This document shows, piece after piece, positions 52,216 to 61,402 of a DNA stretch of 64,000 nt. This DNA comes from Paenibacillus phocaeensis (GTDB lineage: Bacteria > Bacillota > Bacilli > Paenibacillales > Paenibacillaceae): positions 10,945 to 74,944 of the forward strand of contig NZ_FCOQ01000017.1 in assembly GCF_900021165.1 (NCBI RefSeq), given 5' to 3'. The position numbers were made by a program, and so were the translations under genes. The stretch's first letter is position 1. Each line of letters opens with the position of its first letter. The notes under the pieces are model-generated. The model ran no database searches and had not been told where the DNA came from. It saw only the letters and a program-made list of their open reading frames with translations.

Positions 52216-53073
52216 ATGAAGACTGCACAAGCAAGATTGCCCAAGAAACCGTCCTTCCTGGGGAAGGTCCTGTTGCAATTCTTTTTGGTCATCGTCGCAA
52301 TCGTTCAAGTGTATCCTTTGATTTGGCTCGCGTTCTTCTCCTTGAAAGACAACAGCGAGATCTTCAGCGGCGATGTGGCGGGATTTCCGAAGAAGCTCCT
52401 GTGGAGCAACTATGCCAGGGCGTTATCGGACGGCAACGTCATGAGTTACTTCGGGAACAGTGTGTGGGTCACGGCGGCCTCCATTATCCTGGTATTGATC
52501 TTATCTTCGATGGCGGCCTATGCCATCACGAGAATGAACTGGAAGCTGAGCCATTTGACGATGACCTTGATCCTGCTCGGGATGATGGTTCCGATTCATG
52601 CGGCGCTGCTGCCGTTGTTTATGGTTCTGAAAAATCTGCATTTGCTGAACACCTACTGGTCGTTGATTATCCCTTACGTTGCTTTCGGAATCCCGATGGC
52701 CGTATTCATTCTCGGCAGCTTCTTCAAGGGGGTTCCCCGCGAGATGGAGGAATCCGCGGTGATCGACGGATGCGGCATCTACAGAACCTTCTTTCACATT
52801 ATTCTGCCGTTGATTCGTCCCGCGATCGCTACCGTAGCGATCTTCACCTTCCTCTCCTGCTGGAACGAGCTGATGTTTGCGGTCACCTTCATCAATGACG
52901 CGCATTATCAGACGCTGACGGTCGGGATGATGTCGATGGTCGGGACGTACATTACGCAGTGGGGAATTATCGGGGCCGGGCTGATGATTACGACCGTTCC
53001 TACCGTAGTGATTTATTTGCTGCTGAACAAGCAAGTCCAACAAAGCATGATTGCAGGGGCGGTCAAAGGATAA
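52216..53073 (+). CDS. Sugar ABC transporter permease (MalG-like)
   Basis: 285 residues, six helices. Opens with LLQFFLVIVAIVQVYPLIWLAFFSLKDN, and has the EAA loop EMEESAVIDGCGIYRTFFHIILPLIRPAIAT and the C-terminal LLNKQVQQSMIAGAVKG typical of MalG-type proteins. ATG 52216 lies 8 bases after GGGGGG; ATG 52210 is too close. Last gene of the operon; terminator at 53155. Confidence 0.93.
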   Translation: MKTAQARLPKKPSFLGKVLLQFFLVIVAIVQVYPLIWLAFFSLKDNSEIFSGDVAGFPKKLLWSNYARALSDGNVMSYFGNSVWVTAASIILVLILSSMAAYAITRMNWKLSHLTMTLILLGMMVPIHAALLPLFMVLKNLHLLNTYWSLIIPYVAFGIPMAVFILGSFFKGVPREMEESAVIDGCGIYRTFFHIILPLIRPAIATVAIFTFLSCWNELMFAVTFINDAHYQTLTVGMMSMVGTYITQWGIIGAGLMITTVPTVVIYLLLNKQVQQSMIAGAVKG

Positions 53074-53154
53074 GACGTGAAGGGATCCTGTCCGTCGTAT
53101 TGAGGCTTGCTGAAGGAAACTGACATAGAAACGTAAAGCATACTCTGAATCAAA

Positions 53155-53209
53155 CAGGGACTCTCTTAAGGGCGGGTTGCTCCAGCCTTTGAGAGGTCCC
53201 TGTTTTTTT
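53155..53209 (+). terminator. Terminator of the sugar ABC operon
   Basis: CAGGGACTCTC and GAGAGGTCCCTG pair around a bulged inner hairpin, then seven Ts. Confidence 0.85.
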
Positions 53210-53244
53210 GTTTTTTCCTTGGAACCCTCAAAACATCGTTTGTG

Positions 53245-53283
53245 ATGTTACTTAATATATGCTAGTATTAAATTAAGTAACAT
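53245..53283. repeat. 12-bp perfect inverted repeat upstream of the recombinase-like gene
   Basis: ATGTTACTTAAT (53245-53256) and ATTAAGTAACAT (53272-53283) are exact inverted copies separated by 15 bp (ATATGCTAGTATTAA). The spacing of two arms around a short core resembles a tyrosine-recombinase core site, or a dimer operator over the promoter. Confidence 0.75.
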
Positions 53284-53301
53284 TATTCGGAGGGGTCCTC
53301 T

Positions 53302-53865
53302 GTGGAGTATGTAAATCCGATTCGAGATATTGAGACCATTCGGGCCATGAAGGAGGAATTGCGGAAACACTCGGTGAGGGATTTATTGCTATTCGTACTG
53401 GGAATCAATACGGGGATTAGTCTGATTGACTTGCTGAATCTAACGGTGGAGGATGTGTGTGACGGTCAGAACCCGAAGCAGTTTCTCTATATTAAGGATG
53501 AACGAACCGGGGAAGAGCAGGCTTATTACCTGAACAGCAATATTGGGGAGATCCTGAAGGAGTACTTATCCATGATGGATTGGAAACCGGGGGATTATTT
53601 ATTTAAGTCCAAGAAGGATTGCCGTCCGATTACCCGCCAGCAAGCCTATCGCATCATCAACCATTCGGCCAGAGAAGTTGGCATTTCGGAGAAGATCGGC
53701 ACGCATACGTTAAGGAAGACATTTGGTTACCATGCCTACTATAAAGGGGTGGCCATTTCCATCATCAAGTCGATCTTGCATCATCATTCTACCGCCGAGA
53801 CCTTGAAGTATTTAGGAATCGATAAGAATGAGCGGCTGCCGATCAAGGTGGATGTCAATTTATAA
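53302..53865 (+). CDS. Tyrosine-recombinase-like protein lacking the first catalytic Arg
   Basis: 187 residues, the catalytic domain only; the N-terminal core-binding domain is absent. Box I reads FVLGINTGISLIDLLNL where active members have TGLRISELL, so the first catalytic Arg is replaced. Box II is intact (GTHTLRKTFGYHAY), as are SILHHHSTAETLKYLGI with the His and nucleophilic Tyr. GTG 53302 follows CGGAGGGG. Could be a DNA-binding regulator derived from an integrase, or a recombinase with altered chemistry. The adjacent perfect inverted repeat is a candidate binding site. No sign of an associated mobile element. Confidence 0.8.
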   Translation: MEYVNPIRDIETIRAMKEELRKHSVRDLLLFVLGINTGISLIDLLNLTVEDVCDGQNPKQFLYIKDERTGEEQAYYLNSNIGEILKEYLSMMDWKPGDYLFKSKKDCRPITRQQAYRIINHSAREVGISEKIGTHTLRKTFGYHAYYKGVAISIIKSILHHHSTAETLKYLGIDKNERLPIKVDVNL

Positions 53866-53964
53866 GCTTCGGGTGGGGATATGAAAAAAGAACCCTCCGC
53901 ATCCCAGGCGGAGAGTTCATCTATAATGGCGTCAATTTAAGTTCAGTTTAAGGGATTCCTCGAT

Positions 53965-54651
53965 CTAAGCTTCATCCGTGTCTTCCCGAATCATCGCGGT
54001 TTGAAGGTCCACGTTCTTCAGCTCTTTGACGATGCCTTCTGTCACTTGGACCTGAAGCGTCTCGTCGTCCTTCATCAAGCGGAAAATCCCGTTATTGAAG
54101 TCCGTATCGGCTTCTTTGAAGAAAATGCCTTCATACAGGGTATCTTTATGGTGGTTGAAGCTTAGGTTATAACGATCCCCATCTTTGATCAGATAAGCGC
54201 GGATTCCCTTTTCATAAATTCCCTCTTCGTCTCGGATATAACGGGCAACCGAAATGATATGCAGGTCGACAAAGGGGATCTCCCGTACCAAAGCATTAAT
54301 GATAGATCCCTTCGTGATTTGTTCCCAACGGCTATGAGCGGTCTGCCCCAGAATGATCTGGGTAATGTTATTCTCCCGAGCCACTTCGGCAATCACCTTG
54401 GAGACAGGGCGGCTCTCATTGTCCTTCATAATAAATTGGGCAGTGGCATGGGTATTCGCATACTCTTTCCACTGCTCGATATAGAAGACCTTCTCCGCAT
54501 CCAATTCATCGAAGGGCTTAGGATCAATGGTCAAGATATAAAGTGGAGCCTGCATCAGGTTCGCAATCTTGCAGCCGCGTTTGATTAGCCGCTCCCCGTT
54601 GGGACCATAATAAACGCAAACTAAAATGCTCTCATTACACGGAGTATCCAT
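53965..54651 (-). CDS. Universal-stress-protein-like (UspA/KdpD-type) protein
   Basis: 228 residues. Residues 1-135 form a UspA fold like that in KdpD: ESILVCVYYGPNGERLIKRGCKIANLMQAPLYILTIDP, ITQIILGQTAHSRWEQITKGSIINALVREI, with the nucleotide-binding GxxxxR region. The C-terminal 90 residues (AYLIKDGDRYNLSFNHHKDTLYEGIFF) are unassigned. It is divergent from mrpA, and KdpD-like USP proteins are linked to K+/Na+ homeostasis, so a role in ion stress with Mrp is inferred. Confidence 0.8.
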   Translation of the reverse strand: MDTPCNESILVCVYYGPNGERLIKRGCKIANLMQAPLYILTIDPKPFDELDAEKVFYIEQWKEYANTHATAQFIMKDNESRPVSKVIAEVARENNITQIILGQTAHSRWEQITKGSIINALVREIPFVDLHIISVARYIRDEEGIYEKGIRAYLIKDGDRYNLSFNHHKDTLYEGIFFKEADTDFNNGIFRLMKDDETLQVQVTEGIVKELKNVDLQTAMIREDTDEA

Positions 54652-54776
54652 TTCGAACGATTCACCTCAGGGCTTATTGTAGGGCTTTATTTAAACTACG
54701 TAAGACTATAATTGATGTTTCATCCGGAGTCAAACCTTAATTGCCAGGAATCATTTTCAAGTAAGGAGGAGTGCGC

Positions 54777-57188
54777 TTGGTCCCATTTTATGCCTTCCTG
54801 TTTCTTCCGTTCGTCAGTGCGATCCTAGTCCCGTTTCTGTACAGGTATTGGAACCGTCAAGTACATACCGGATGGTTCGTGCTGCTTGTCCCCCTGTCGG
54901 TCTTTATCTATCTATTTCAATTTATACCCTCCGTGGCAGCCGGAGAAACGTATACCTTCTCGCTGCCGTGGATTCCAACCTTGGAGATCAGCCTGATCTC
55001 CTACCTGGACGGGCTGAGCCTCTTGTTCGGGCTGCTCATCTCCGGTGTGGGGGTGCTCGTGATCCTCTACTCCATTTTCTATATGTCCAAGGAGCGGGAG
55101 GCTCTCCATAACTTCTATGTGTATTTGCTTATGTTTATGGGAGCCATGCTTGGCGTTGTATTCTCGGACCATCTCCTGGTCTTCTATGGGTTCTGGGAAT
55201 TAACGAGCGTCTCTTCCTTCCTGTTGATCTCTTATTGGTATGAACGGAGAAGCTCCCGTCAGGGCGCGTTGAAGGCGATGCTGATCACCGTCTTTGGCGG
55301 GTTCGGCATGCTGGCCGGATTCATTATGCTGATCCTGATGGCGGATACCTACAGCATCCGGGAGATGATCGCCAATCTGGAGGTCCTCCAGAATCATGCC
55401 TTGTTCCTTCCGGCCATGCTGTGCGTATTGGTGGGGGCTTTTACCAAATCCGCGCAGTTTCCGTTCAGCATCTGGCTGCCGGATGCGATGGAAGCCCCGA
55501 CTCCGGTCAGCAGCTACCTGCACTCCGCCACGATGGTCAAGGCCGGCATTTATCTGGTCGCACGCATGACGCCGATCTTCGGCGGAAGCTCCGTATGGTT
55601 CTGGCTGGTTGCCGGCGTGGGGTTGATAACGCTGCTGTACGGCTCGTTGACGGCGCTAAGACAAACGGATCTCAAAGCCTTGTTGGCTTATTCGACGATT
55701 AGTCAGCTCGGATTGATCATGTGCCTGCTCGGCGTGGGTTCGCTCGCGGTGTATTTTGGGCCGGGCGAGAGCGGTACGGTGTTTACGGTAGCGACCTTCG
55801 CGGCGCTCTTTCATCTGTTTAACCACTCCACATTTAAAGGAAGCTTGTTTATGGTCGTCGGGATTATTGACCACGAGACAGGCCGGCGGGATATCCGCTT
55901 CCTGGGCGGGTTGATGCAGGTGATGCCGGTCACGTTCACGATCGCGTTGATCAGCGGCTTGTCGATGGCGGGGCTGCCGCCGTTTAACGGATTCCTAAGC
56001 AAGGAGATGTTCTTTGGGGCGGTGAATGAGGTATCCCGCGCCGGGATCTTCGGGTTGAGCAGCATCGGCGTGGTGTTTCCGGTGATCGCTTGGGTGGCCA
56101 GCATCTTTACGTTTGTGTATTGCATGATCTTTATCTTCAAAACCTTTGGAGGAAGCTTCCGCCCCGAAAAGCTGACGAAGGAAGTGCATGAGGCGCCTTT
56201 AGGGATGCTGATTCCTCCGCTCGTACTGGGCCTGCTTGTCATTCTCCTCTTCTTCTTTCCGAATGTCCTCGGCAAATTTATACTGACCCCGGCTTTGACC
56301 GCGGTGTTGCCGATGATGGACGTGACGCCGTACGATCTCAAGATCAGCGCATGGCATGGATTCAACGTGGAACTGTTCATGACGATCGGCGTTGTTGTGA
56401 TCGGGTGGCTGCTCTTTAAGACCGCGAAGCGATGGATCGTGGCTCTGCGAGGTTTCCCGCAAGGGTTAATGTTATCCCATTGGTTCAACCGGGGGATTGA
56501 GGGCACGGAGAAGCTCTCGGCCTCGCTGACGAATCGGTATATGACCGGTTCGCTGAGACATTATCTGATCTATATTTTCTCTTTCTTTGTGCTCCTGCTG
56601 CTGGGTTCGCTGTTCGGGCTTTACGGTCTGCAATTCGATCTCTCGCAGGATGCGCCGATCGGGATCTTCGAGGCGGGTCTTGTGATCGTGATGATCATCG
56701 CAGCCATCACGGTCTTGCTGGCCGTCAATCGAATCATGGCGATCGTAGCCCTGGGTGCAATGGGTTATATGATTTCGATGTTCTTCGTCATCTTCAAGGC
56801 GCCGGATCTTGCACTGACCCAAATGGTGGTGGAGACGGTGACGACGGTCCTGTTCTTGCTGTGCTTCTATCATCTGCCGAAGCTGAAGAAGAACATCGAA
56901 CGCATATCCTTCAAGTTAACCAATGTCATCATTTCGTTGGCGATGGGATTAACAGTCACTGTGTTGGCCTTATCCGCGAACGGACATAAGCTGTTTGAGC
57001 CGATCACCTCGTTTTTTGAAAATGCGTATGAACTGGCCGGCGCCAAAAATATCGTGAACGCCATTCTAGTGGATTTCCGCGGCTTCGATACCATGTTGGA
57101 AATCTCCGTGCTGACGATCGCCGGGTTAGGGGTATATCTCTTAGTTCATCAGCGTTCCAAAAGGAGGGAGCCAAATGAAACCGAATGA
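54777..57188 (+). CDS. mrpA: Na+/H+ antiporter subunit A
   Basis: About 803 residues, full-length MrpA. The N-terminal 500 residues are complex I ND5-like (GFWELTSVSSFLLISYWYERRSSRQGALKAML, LPDAMEAPTPVSSYLHSATMVKAGIYL, LFHLFNHSTFKGSLFM with the proton-path residues). The extension beyond 600 includes the MrpA-specific LALTQMVVETVTTVLFLLCFYHLPKL. TTG 54777 is 7 bases after AAGGAGG; GTG 54771 is an alternative. First gene of the seven-gene mrp operon, whose products form one complex that exports Na+ in exchange for H+ and supports alkali and salt tolerance. Confidence 0.95.
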   Translation: MVPFYAFLFLPFVSAILVPFLYRYWNRQVHTGWFVLLVPLSVFIYLFQFIPSVAAGETYTFSLPWIPTLEISLISYLDGLSLLFGLLISGVGVLVILYSIFYMSKEREALHNFYVYLLMFMGAMLGVVFSDHLLVFYGFWELTSVSSFLLISYWYERRSSRQGALKAMLITVFGGFGMLAGFIMLILMADTYSIREMIANLEVLQNHALFLPAMLCVLVGAFTKSAQFPFSIWLPDAMEAPTPVSSYLHSATMVKAGIYLVARMTPIFGGSSVWFWLVAGVGLITLLYGSLTALRQTDLKALLAYSTISQLGLIMCLLGVGSLAVYFGPGESGTVFTVATFAALFHLFNHSTFKGSLFMVVGIIDHETGRRDIRFLGGLMQVMPVTFTIALISGLSMAGLPPFNGFLSKEMFFGAVNEVSRAGIFGLSSIGVVFPVIAWVASIFTFVYCMIFIFKTFGGSFRPEKLTKEVHEAPLGMLIPPLVLGLLVILLFFFPNVLGKFILTPALTAVLPMMDVTPYDLKISAWHGFNVELFMTIGVVVIGWLLFKTAKRWIVALRGFPQGLMLSHWFNRGIEGTEKLSASLTNRYMTGSLRHYLIYIFSFFVLLLLGSLFGLYGLQFDLSQDAPIGIFEAGLVIVMIIAAITVLLAVNRIMAIVALGAMGYMISMFFVIFKAPDLALTQMVVETVTTVLFLLCFYHLPKLKKNIERISFKLTNVIISLAMGLTVTVLALSANGHKLFEPITSFFENAYELAGAKNIVNAILVDFRGFDTMLEISVLTIAGLGVYLLVHQRSKRREPNETE

Positions 57189-57597
57189 TGTGATTCTAAG
57201 AAGCGTAACCCGCGTCGCAGCTGTGATTATCTTGACCTTCTCGGTCTATCTGTTCATGAACGGTCATCATCATCCGGGAGGCGGGTTTATCGGAGGGTTA
57301 AGCACGGCCTCCGCCATCGTGCTGCTCTACCTTTCTTTTGGCATCGAGAAGGTCAGGGAGAACATCCGGCTGGATTTCAAGAAGCTCGCCGCTATCGGCG
57401 TGTTGATTGCGGTAGGGACCGGAATGGCGGGGATCCTCTTCGGCCAGCCGTTCTTAACCCAGACCTTCGGCCATGTCGACTTGCCGATCTTCGGGGATAC
57501 CGAGCTGGCGTCCGCCCTGGTATTCGATACCGGCGTAGCTCTGGCGGTAATCGGCACGGCGGTCAATATCATTCTAAGCATAAGTGAGGATCGATAA
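57175..57597 (+). CDS. mrpB: Na+/H+ antiporter subunit B
   Basis: 140 residues. Four helices, MnhB domain: VILTFSVYLFMNGHHHPGGGFIGGL is diagnostic. It overlaps the mrpA end by 14 bp, with GGAGG inside the mrpA reading frame. Confidence 0.95.
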   Translation: MKPNDVILRSVTRVAAVIILTFSVYLFMNGHHHPGGGFIGGLSTASAIVLLYLSFGIEKVRENIRLDFKKLAAIGVLIAVGTGMAGILFGQPFLTQTFGHVDLPIFGDTELASALVFDTGVALAVIGTAVNIILSISEDR

Positions 57598-57598
57598 T

Positions 57599-57937
57599 AT
57601 GGAGACGCTCATCGTCATACTCGTCGGGATCTTAGTATCGATCGGAACCTATTTGATTCTGTCGAAACAGTTACTGCGGATCGTGCTGGGAGCTTCCATC
57701 GTCAGTCATGCCGTAAACTTGTTGATCATGACCTCCGGCGGTCTGAAGAAGGGGAGCGCTCCTCTGCTGGGAGAGCGGGAGGTTGGCTTTACGGATGCGA
57801 TGCCCCAGGCCTTGATCCTGACGGCCATCGTGATCAATTTCGCCGTGACGGCGCTAGTCTTGGTTTTATGTTACCGGGCCTATCAGAACTTCGGGACCGA
57901 TGACATGGAGCAGTTAAGGGGAAATGAGAATGAATAA
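57599..57937 (+). CDS. mrpC: Na+/H+ antiporter subunit C
   Basis: 112 residues, NuoK-like. Three helices; SKQLLRIVLGASIVSHAVNLLIMTSG and DAMPQALILTAIVINFAVTALVL hold the conserved polar residues of the NuoK fold. ATG 57599 directly follows the mrpB stop; the longer frame from 57584 lacks a ribosome site. Confidence 0.95.
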   Translation: METLIVILVGILVSIGTYLILSKQLLRIVLGASIVSHAVNLLIMTSGGLKKGSAPLLGEREVGFTDAMPQALILTAIVINFAVTALVLVLCYRAYQNFGTDDMEQLRGNENE

Positions 57938-59405
57938 TTGGTTGATTGCTCCGGTGATTATCCCCTTATTAACGGGGATGCTCCTGATCCTGTTGCAGAA
58001 AAATATCAAGCTGCAGCGGACGCTTAGCTTGCTTGCTTTGTTGGCTGCCGGGGGGATCTCCGTGCTGCTGATGGTTCAGATCAAGGGGAACGGCATTCAG
58101 ACGCTGCAATTGGGCGGCTGGGAAGCGCCTTATGGAATCAGCTTCGTCGGCGACATGTTCAGCGCCTTGCTGCTGCTCGCGACCTCGATCGTTTCGGTCT
58201 GCTGTCTGATCTACGCCTTTCCTACGATCGGCCGGAAACAGGAGAAGCTCTATTTCTATCCGTTATATTTATTCCTGATTACCGGGGTGAACGGTTCGTT
58301 CTTGACCGGGGATTTGTTCAATTTATACGTGTTCTTCGAGGTGTTCCTGGTTGCTTCTTACGTGATGATTACCTTGGGCGGAACGAAGCGGCAGCTGCGT
58401 GAATCGCTCAAATATATTTTCACGAACGTAATTGCATCGGCGTTTTTTCTCATGGGAGTGGCCTATTTGTATTCGATCACGGGCACGCTGAATCTCGCAG
58501 ACCTGTCGCTCCGAGTTGCGGAAGCGGGCCAGGATGGGTTGATCACGACGGTGGCCTTGTTGTTTCTGATTGTGTTCGCCCTCAAAGCCGGGTTATTGCT
58601 CTTCTTCTGGCTGCCGGGGTCTTACAGCGTACCGCCTACGGCCATTGCGGCCATCTTTGCGGCGTTGCTCACGAAGGTGGGGATCTACGCCATCTTTCGG
58701 ATGTTCACGCTTATTTTCTATCATGAACCGCAAATTACGCATCTGCTGATCGGGCTGTTGGCAGCCGCAACGATGATTCTTGGGGGACTGGGCGCTGTCG
58801 GTTTTGGGGATATCCGAAAAATATTAACCTACAACGTGGTGATCAGCGTCGGCTTTATCATGCTGGGGCTCGTTTCTTCCACGACGGAAGGCATGACGGG
58901 TTCGATTTACTATCTGCTTCACGATATTCTCATTAAAGCCCTGATCTTCCTCATTGGCGGTACGGTTATCCATCTGACGGGAACCAGCCAATTGAAAGAC
59001 ATCAGCGGTTTAATCCGGCTTCATCCCCCGCTTGGCTGGATGTTCTTTATCGCGGCGCTCTCGATGGTCGGCATTCCTCCGCTGAGCGGGTTTCTCGGCA
59101 AAGTGTTTACGATTCAAGGGACCTTCGAGGCAGGACAATATGCGTTTGGGGTCATCGGGTTGGTATCCAGCTTGTTTATCCTGTTTTCCATGATCAAATT
59201 ATTCATGAACGTGTTCTGGGGGGAGACGGTTCTCGGCGAAGACGAAGAGAAGGGATCGATCAAGGGGCTCTTGCTCCCGATCGCTTTATTGACCCTCGTC
59301 AGCCTTGCCCTGGGGGTTGGAGCGGAAGGCATCGCCGGGGTTGTTGCCCAAGCTGCCGAGGAATTGCTGGATCCAAATCGATACATCCATGCTGTGATGG
59401 ATTAA
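57930..59405 (+). CDS. mrpD: Na+/H+ antiporter subunit D
   Basis: 491 residues, ND2/ND4-like. FNLYVFFEVFLVASYVMITLGG carries the conserved Glu, FALKAGLLLFFWLPGSYSVPPTAIAAIFAALLTKVGIYA the conserved Lys, and YYLLHDILIKALIFLIGG the second Lys. ATG 57930 is 8 bases after AAGGGG; ATG 57924 is too close. Overlaps mrpC by 8 bp. Confidence 0.95.
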   Translation: MNNWLIAPVIIPLLTGMLLILLQKNIKLQRTLSLLALLAAGGISVLLMVQIKGNGIQTLQLGGWEAPYGISFVGDMFSALLLLATSIVSVCCLIYAFPTIGRKQEKLYFYPLYLFLITGVNGSFLTGDLFNLYVFFEVFLVASYVMITLGGTKRQLRESLKYIFTNVIASAFFLMGVAYLYSITGTLNLADLSLRVAEAGQDGLITTVALLFLIVFALKAGLLLFFWLPGSYSVPPTAIAAIFAALLTKVGIYAIFRMFTLIFYHEPQITHLLIGLLAAATMILGGLGAVGFGDIRKILTYNVVISVGFIMLGLVSSTTEGMTGSIYYLLHDILIKALIFLIGGTVIHLTGTSQLKDISGLIRLHPPLGWMFFIAALSMVGIPPLSGFLGKVFTIQGTFEAGQYAFGVIGLVSSLFILFSMIKLFMNVFWGETVLGEDEEKGSIKGLLLPIALLTLVSLALGVGAEGIAGVVAQAAEELLDPNRYIHAVMD

Positions 59406-59422
59406 CAAAGGGGGAGTCCGCC

Positions 59423-59902
59423 ATGCCCGTTCAGGTGCTGCTTAACATCGTGATCGCTTACCTGTGGATGTTCCTGCAGGATGAAATGAGCGTCTTAAAC
59501 TTTATCAGCGGGTACATCGTGGGATTGTTCATTTTATTATGCATTCGCCGCTTCTTTAAGAAGCCGTTCTATCTCTTTACGCTGGCTGCGGTCGGCAAGC
59601 TGCTTATCATCTTCATTCATGAACTCATTACGTCTTCGATGATGGTCATGAAGCATGTCCTCCGGTCGAAGGTGGACGTGAAGCCGGGTATCTTCAAGGT
59701 GGAGACGGATTTGGAGGGGGATCTGGAGATCACGCTCCTGTCGCTGCTGATCTGCTTGACGCCGGGTTCGGTCGTGATGGATATCACCCCCGATGCGAAG
59801 ACGTTGTACATTCATGGATTGAATATGCCGGAATCCAAGGATGCCGTCATCAAATCGAAATCCGTGTTCGAAAAAGCGATAAAGGATGTGACCAGAAAAT
59901 GA
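59423..59902 (+). CDS. mrpE: Na+/H+ antiporter subunit E
   Basis: 159 residues, MnhE domain. Two N-terminal helices followed by FIHELITSSMMVMKHVLRSKVDVKPGIFKVETDLEGDLEITLLSLLICLTPGSVVMDI, the family core. GGGGGA precedes ATG 59423. Confidence 0.95.
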   Translation: MPVQVLLNIVIAYLWMFLQDEMSVLNFISGYIVGLFILLCIRRFFKKPFYLFTLAAVGKLLIIFIHELITSSMMVMKHVLRSKVDVKPGIFKVETDLEGDLEITLLSLLICLTPGSVVMDITPDAKTLYIHGLNMPESKDAVIKSKSVFEKAIKDVTRK

Positions 59903-60180
59903 TTTTTAATACAATCCTGATCATTGCTTTAGTGCTGCTGCTGGCAGCGATCTTGTTCAACTTGTACCGAGTCATCAAAGGGCCGTCCAGTGCGGACCGG
60001 GTGCAGGCGCTGGATTCCGTGGGTATCAACTTAATCGCGAGTATTGCGGTCTACTCCGTACTGCTGCATACGCATGCCTTCTTTGATTTGATCCTGCTGA
60101 TCGGCATCTTATCGTTTATCGGCACGGTGGCCTTTGCACGGTTTATGGAGAGGGGGGCTGTCATTGAGCGGAAGCGGTGA
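59899..60180 (+). CDS. mrpF: Na+/H+ antiporter subunit F
   Basis: 93 residues, three helices. LYRVIKGPSSADRVQALDSVGINLIASIAVYSVL is the MnhF signature. It overlaps mrpE by four bases (ATGA), indicating coupling. Confidence 0.95.
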   Translation: MIFNTILIIALVLLLAAILFNLYRVIKGPSSADRVQALDSVGINLIASIAVYSVLLHTHAFFDLILLIGILSFIGTVAFARFMERGAVIERKR

Positions 60181-60598
60181 AATCGTTGGGGCGATCCTGA
60201 TTCTCCTGGGGGCCGTATTTAGCTTAATCAGTGCGATTGGCAATGTACGATTGCCCGATGTATACACCCGGTCACACGCCACCTCGAAAAGCTCGACGCT
60301 TGGCGTGTTGTGCGCGTTGGTTGGAACCTTGCTGTATTTTCTGATCTCCGAGGGGTATTTCAGCATTCGCTTGATCTTGGGCATCTTCTTCGTGTTTCTC
60401 ACCGCGCCGGTAGCGGCTCACGTGATTTGCCGGGCGGCTTATCGTCATTGTGTCCCGTTGGCGGAGGGGACTGTCGAGGATGAACTCAAGGAGTATTACA
60501 AACCGGACGAGGATTTTGAAGGCGAGGATCAAATGGAATCCGAGGGGGACGAGGCGGAGGAACCGGTGCCGACTCCGCTTCAAGTGACTCCCAGTTGA
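60164..60598 (+). CDS. mrpG: Na+/H+ antiporter subunit G
   Basis: 144 residues. Three helices, PhaG/MnhG domain: EIVGAILILLGAVFSLISAIGNVRLPDVYTRSHATSKSSTLGVL. The acidic C-terminal tail (DEDFEGEDQMESEGDEAEE) is longer than usual. TTG 60164 follows GGAGAGGGGGG, overlapping mrpF by 17 bp. Last gene of the operon. Confidence 0.93.
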   Translation: MSGSGEIVGAILILLGAVFSLISAIGNVRLPDVYTRSHATSKSSTLGVLCALVGTLLYFLISEGYFSIRLILGIFFVFLTAPVAAHVICRAAYRHCVPLAEGTVEDELKEYYKPDEDFEGEDQMESEGDEAEEPVPTPLQVTPS

Positions 60599-60620
60599 TC
60601 AACACATGTCGGCCGGCAGC

Positions 60621-60721
60621 TTTGCACGATTATCCCCTTTGATCAGATCGCCGAGAACGGGAGAAAGAACTCGCTTTTCTACGTGCCCCTGCTCCCTTAA
60701 CGAAAGGGATAATCATGCAAA
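60621..60721. other. Long inverted repeat, possible structured RNA
   Basis: TTTGCACGATTATCCCCTTT (60621-60640) is nearly the exact reverse complement of AAAGGGATAATCATGCAAA (60703-60721), with a 62-base loop. It lies between mrpG and the HNH gene and could end the mrp message or form a leader. Confidence 0.5.
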
Positions 60722-60738
60722 GGCGGTATAAGGGACAT

Positions 60739-60793
60739 CAAGGGACACAAATCCTATAAGATACTGGCGAATAGCCAGCGATTTGTACCCTAG
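60739..60793 (+). promoter_or_regulatory. 5'-leader hairpin of the HNH gene
   Basis: AGGGACACAAATC and GATTTGTACCCT pair, with an inner CTGGC/GCCAG helix. The arm ends at the ribosome site AGGAGGGG, so it could hide or expose it. Confidence 0.5.
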
Positions 60794-60804
60794 GAGGGGA
60801 TGTC

Positions 60805-61242
60805 GTGATCACCGTACTGAATCTAGATGGCCGAGAATTAACCCCGTGCACACTGGACCGTGCATGGCGGGAAGTCAACCGAGGTCGGGCGGTTTGGTTG
60901 GATGAGCGGACGATCCAATTGCTCTACAATCCATTCTTGTTCCGGGAATATCGAAAGACGGTCTTGAAGAGAGACCGTTATACTTGCTTATGGTGCGGCG
61001 AACCCGCTACGACGGTGGATCATCTTATGCCCTCGAGCAAAGGCGGCTCGGATCTGCCCACTAACCTGATTGCCTCGTGCAGCGAATGCAATTCCAGAAG
61101 AGGCAACCGTTCGGCGATTACTTACCTTAAGGAGAACAGGGATACGATCCCTCATCCGTTGAAACTTCGTTACCGCATTCTTCGAGCGATGATCGGTCCG
61201 TTGATGAGATCCTGGCTGAACCGAAATCCAAAGAGCTTCTGA
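60805..61242 (+). CDS. HNH endonuclease
   Basis: 145 residues. The nuclease core is CLWCGEPATTVDHLMPSSKGGSDLPTNLIASCSECNSRRGN: two CxxC zinc pairs flank the DH and N residues of the beta-beta-alpha metal fold. The N-terminus VLNLDGRELTPCTLDRAWREVNRGRAVWL is a short beta-rich domain common in small HNH proteins of phages and Paenibacillus. GTG 60805 follows GGAGGGG. It has no methyltransferase or recognition partner nearby. The role is unknown; homing or DNA repair are possible. Confidence 0.85.
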   Translation: MITVLNLDGRELTPCTLDRAWREVNRGRAVWLDERTIQLLYNPFLFREYRKTVLKRDRYTCLWCGEPATTVDHLMPSSKGGSDLPTNLIASCSECNSRRGNRSAITYLKENRDTIPHPLKLRYRILRAMIGPLMRSWLNRNPKSF

Positions 61243-61268
61243 TCGCAGGAGCGATCGGAGGCTCTTTG
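61230..61268 (+). terminator. Terminator-like hairpin after the HNH gene
   Basis: AAAGAGC..GATCGC and GCGATC..GCTCTTT pair; no clear T tail. Confidence 0.6.
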
Positions 61269-61402
61269 CAATTAGAACCTATCAACATGATCCTTTGAAA
61301 GCAAAATGAATAATTTGTGAAAAGTCTAGCTGAATGGTTATATTCAGCGGTCAAGGGTATATTAATGAGGAAGACTTAATTATGAAGACTTAGTGAAGTA
61401 GA

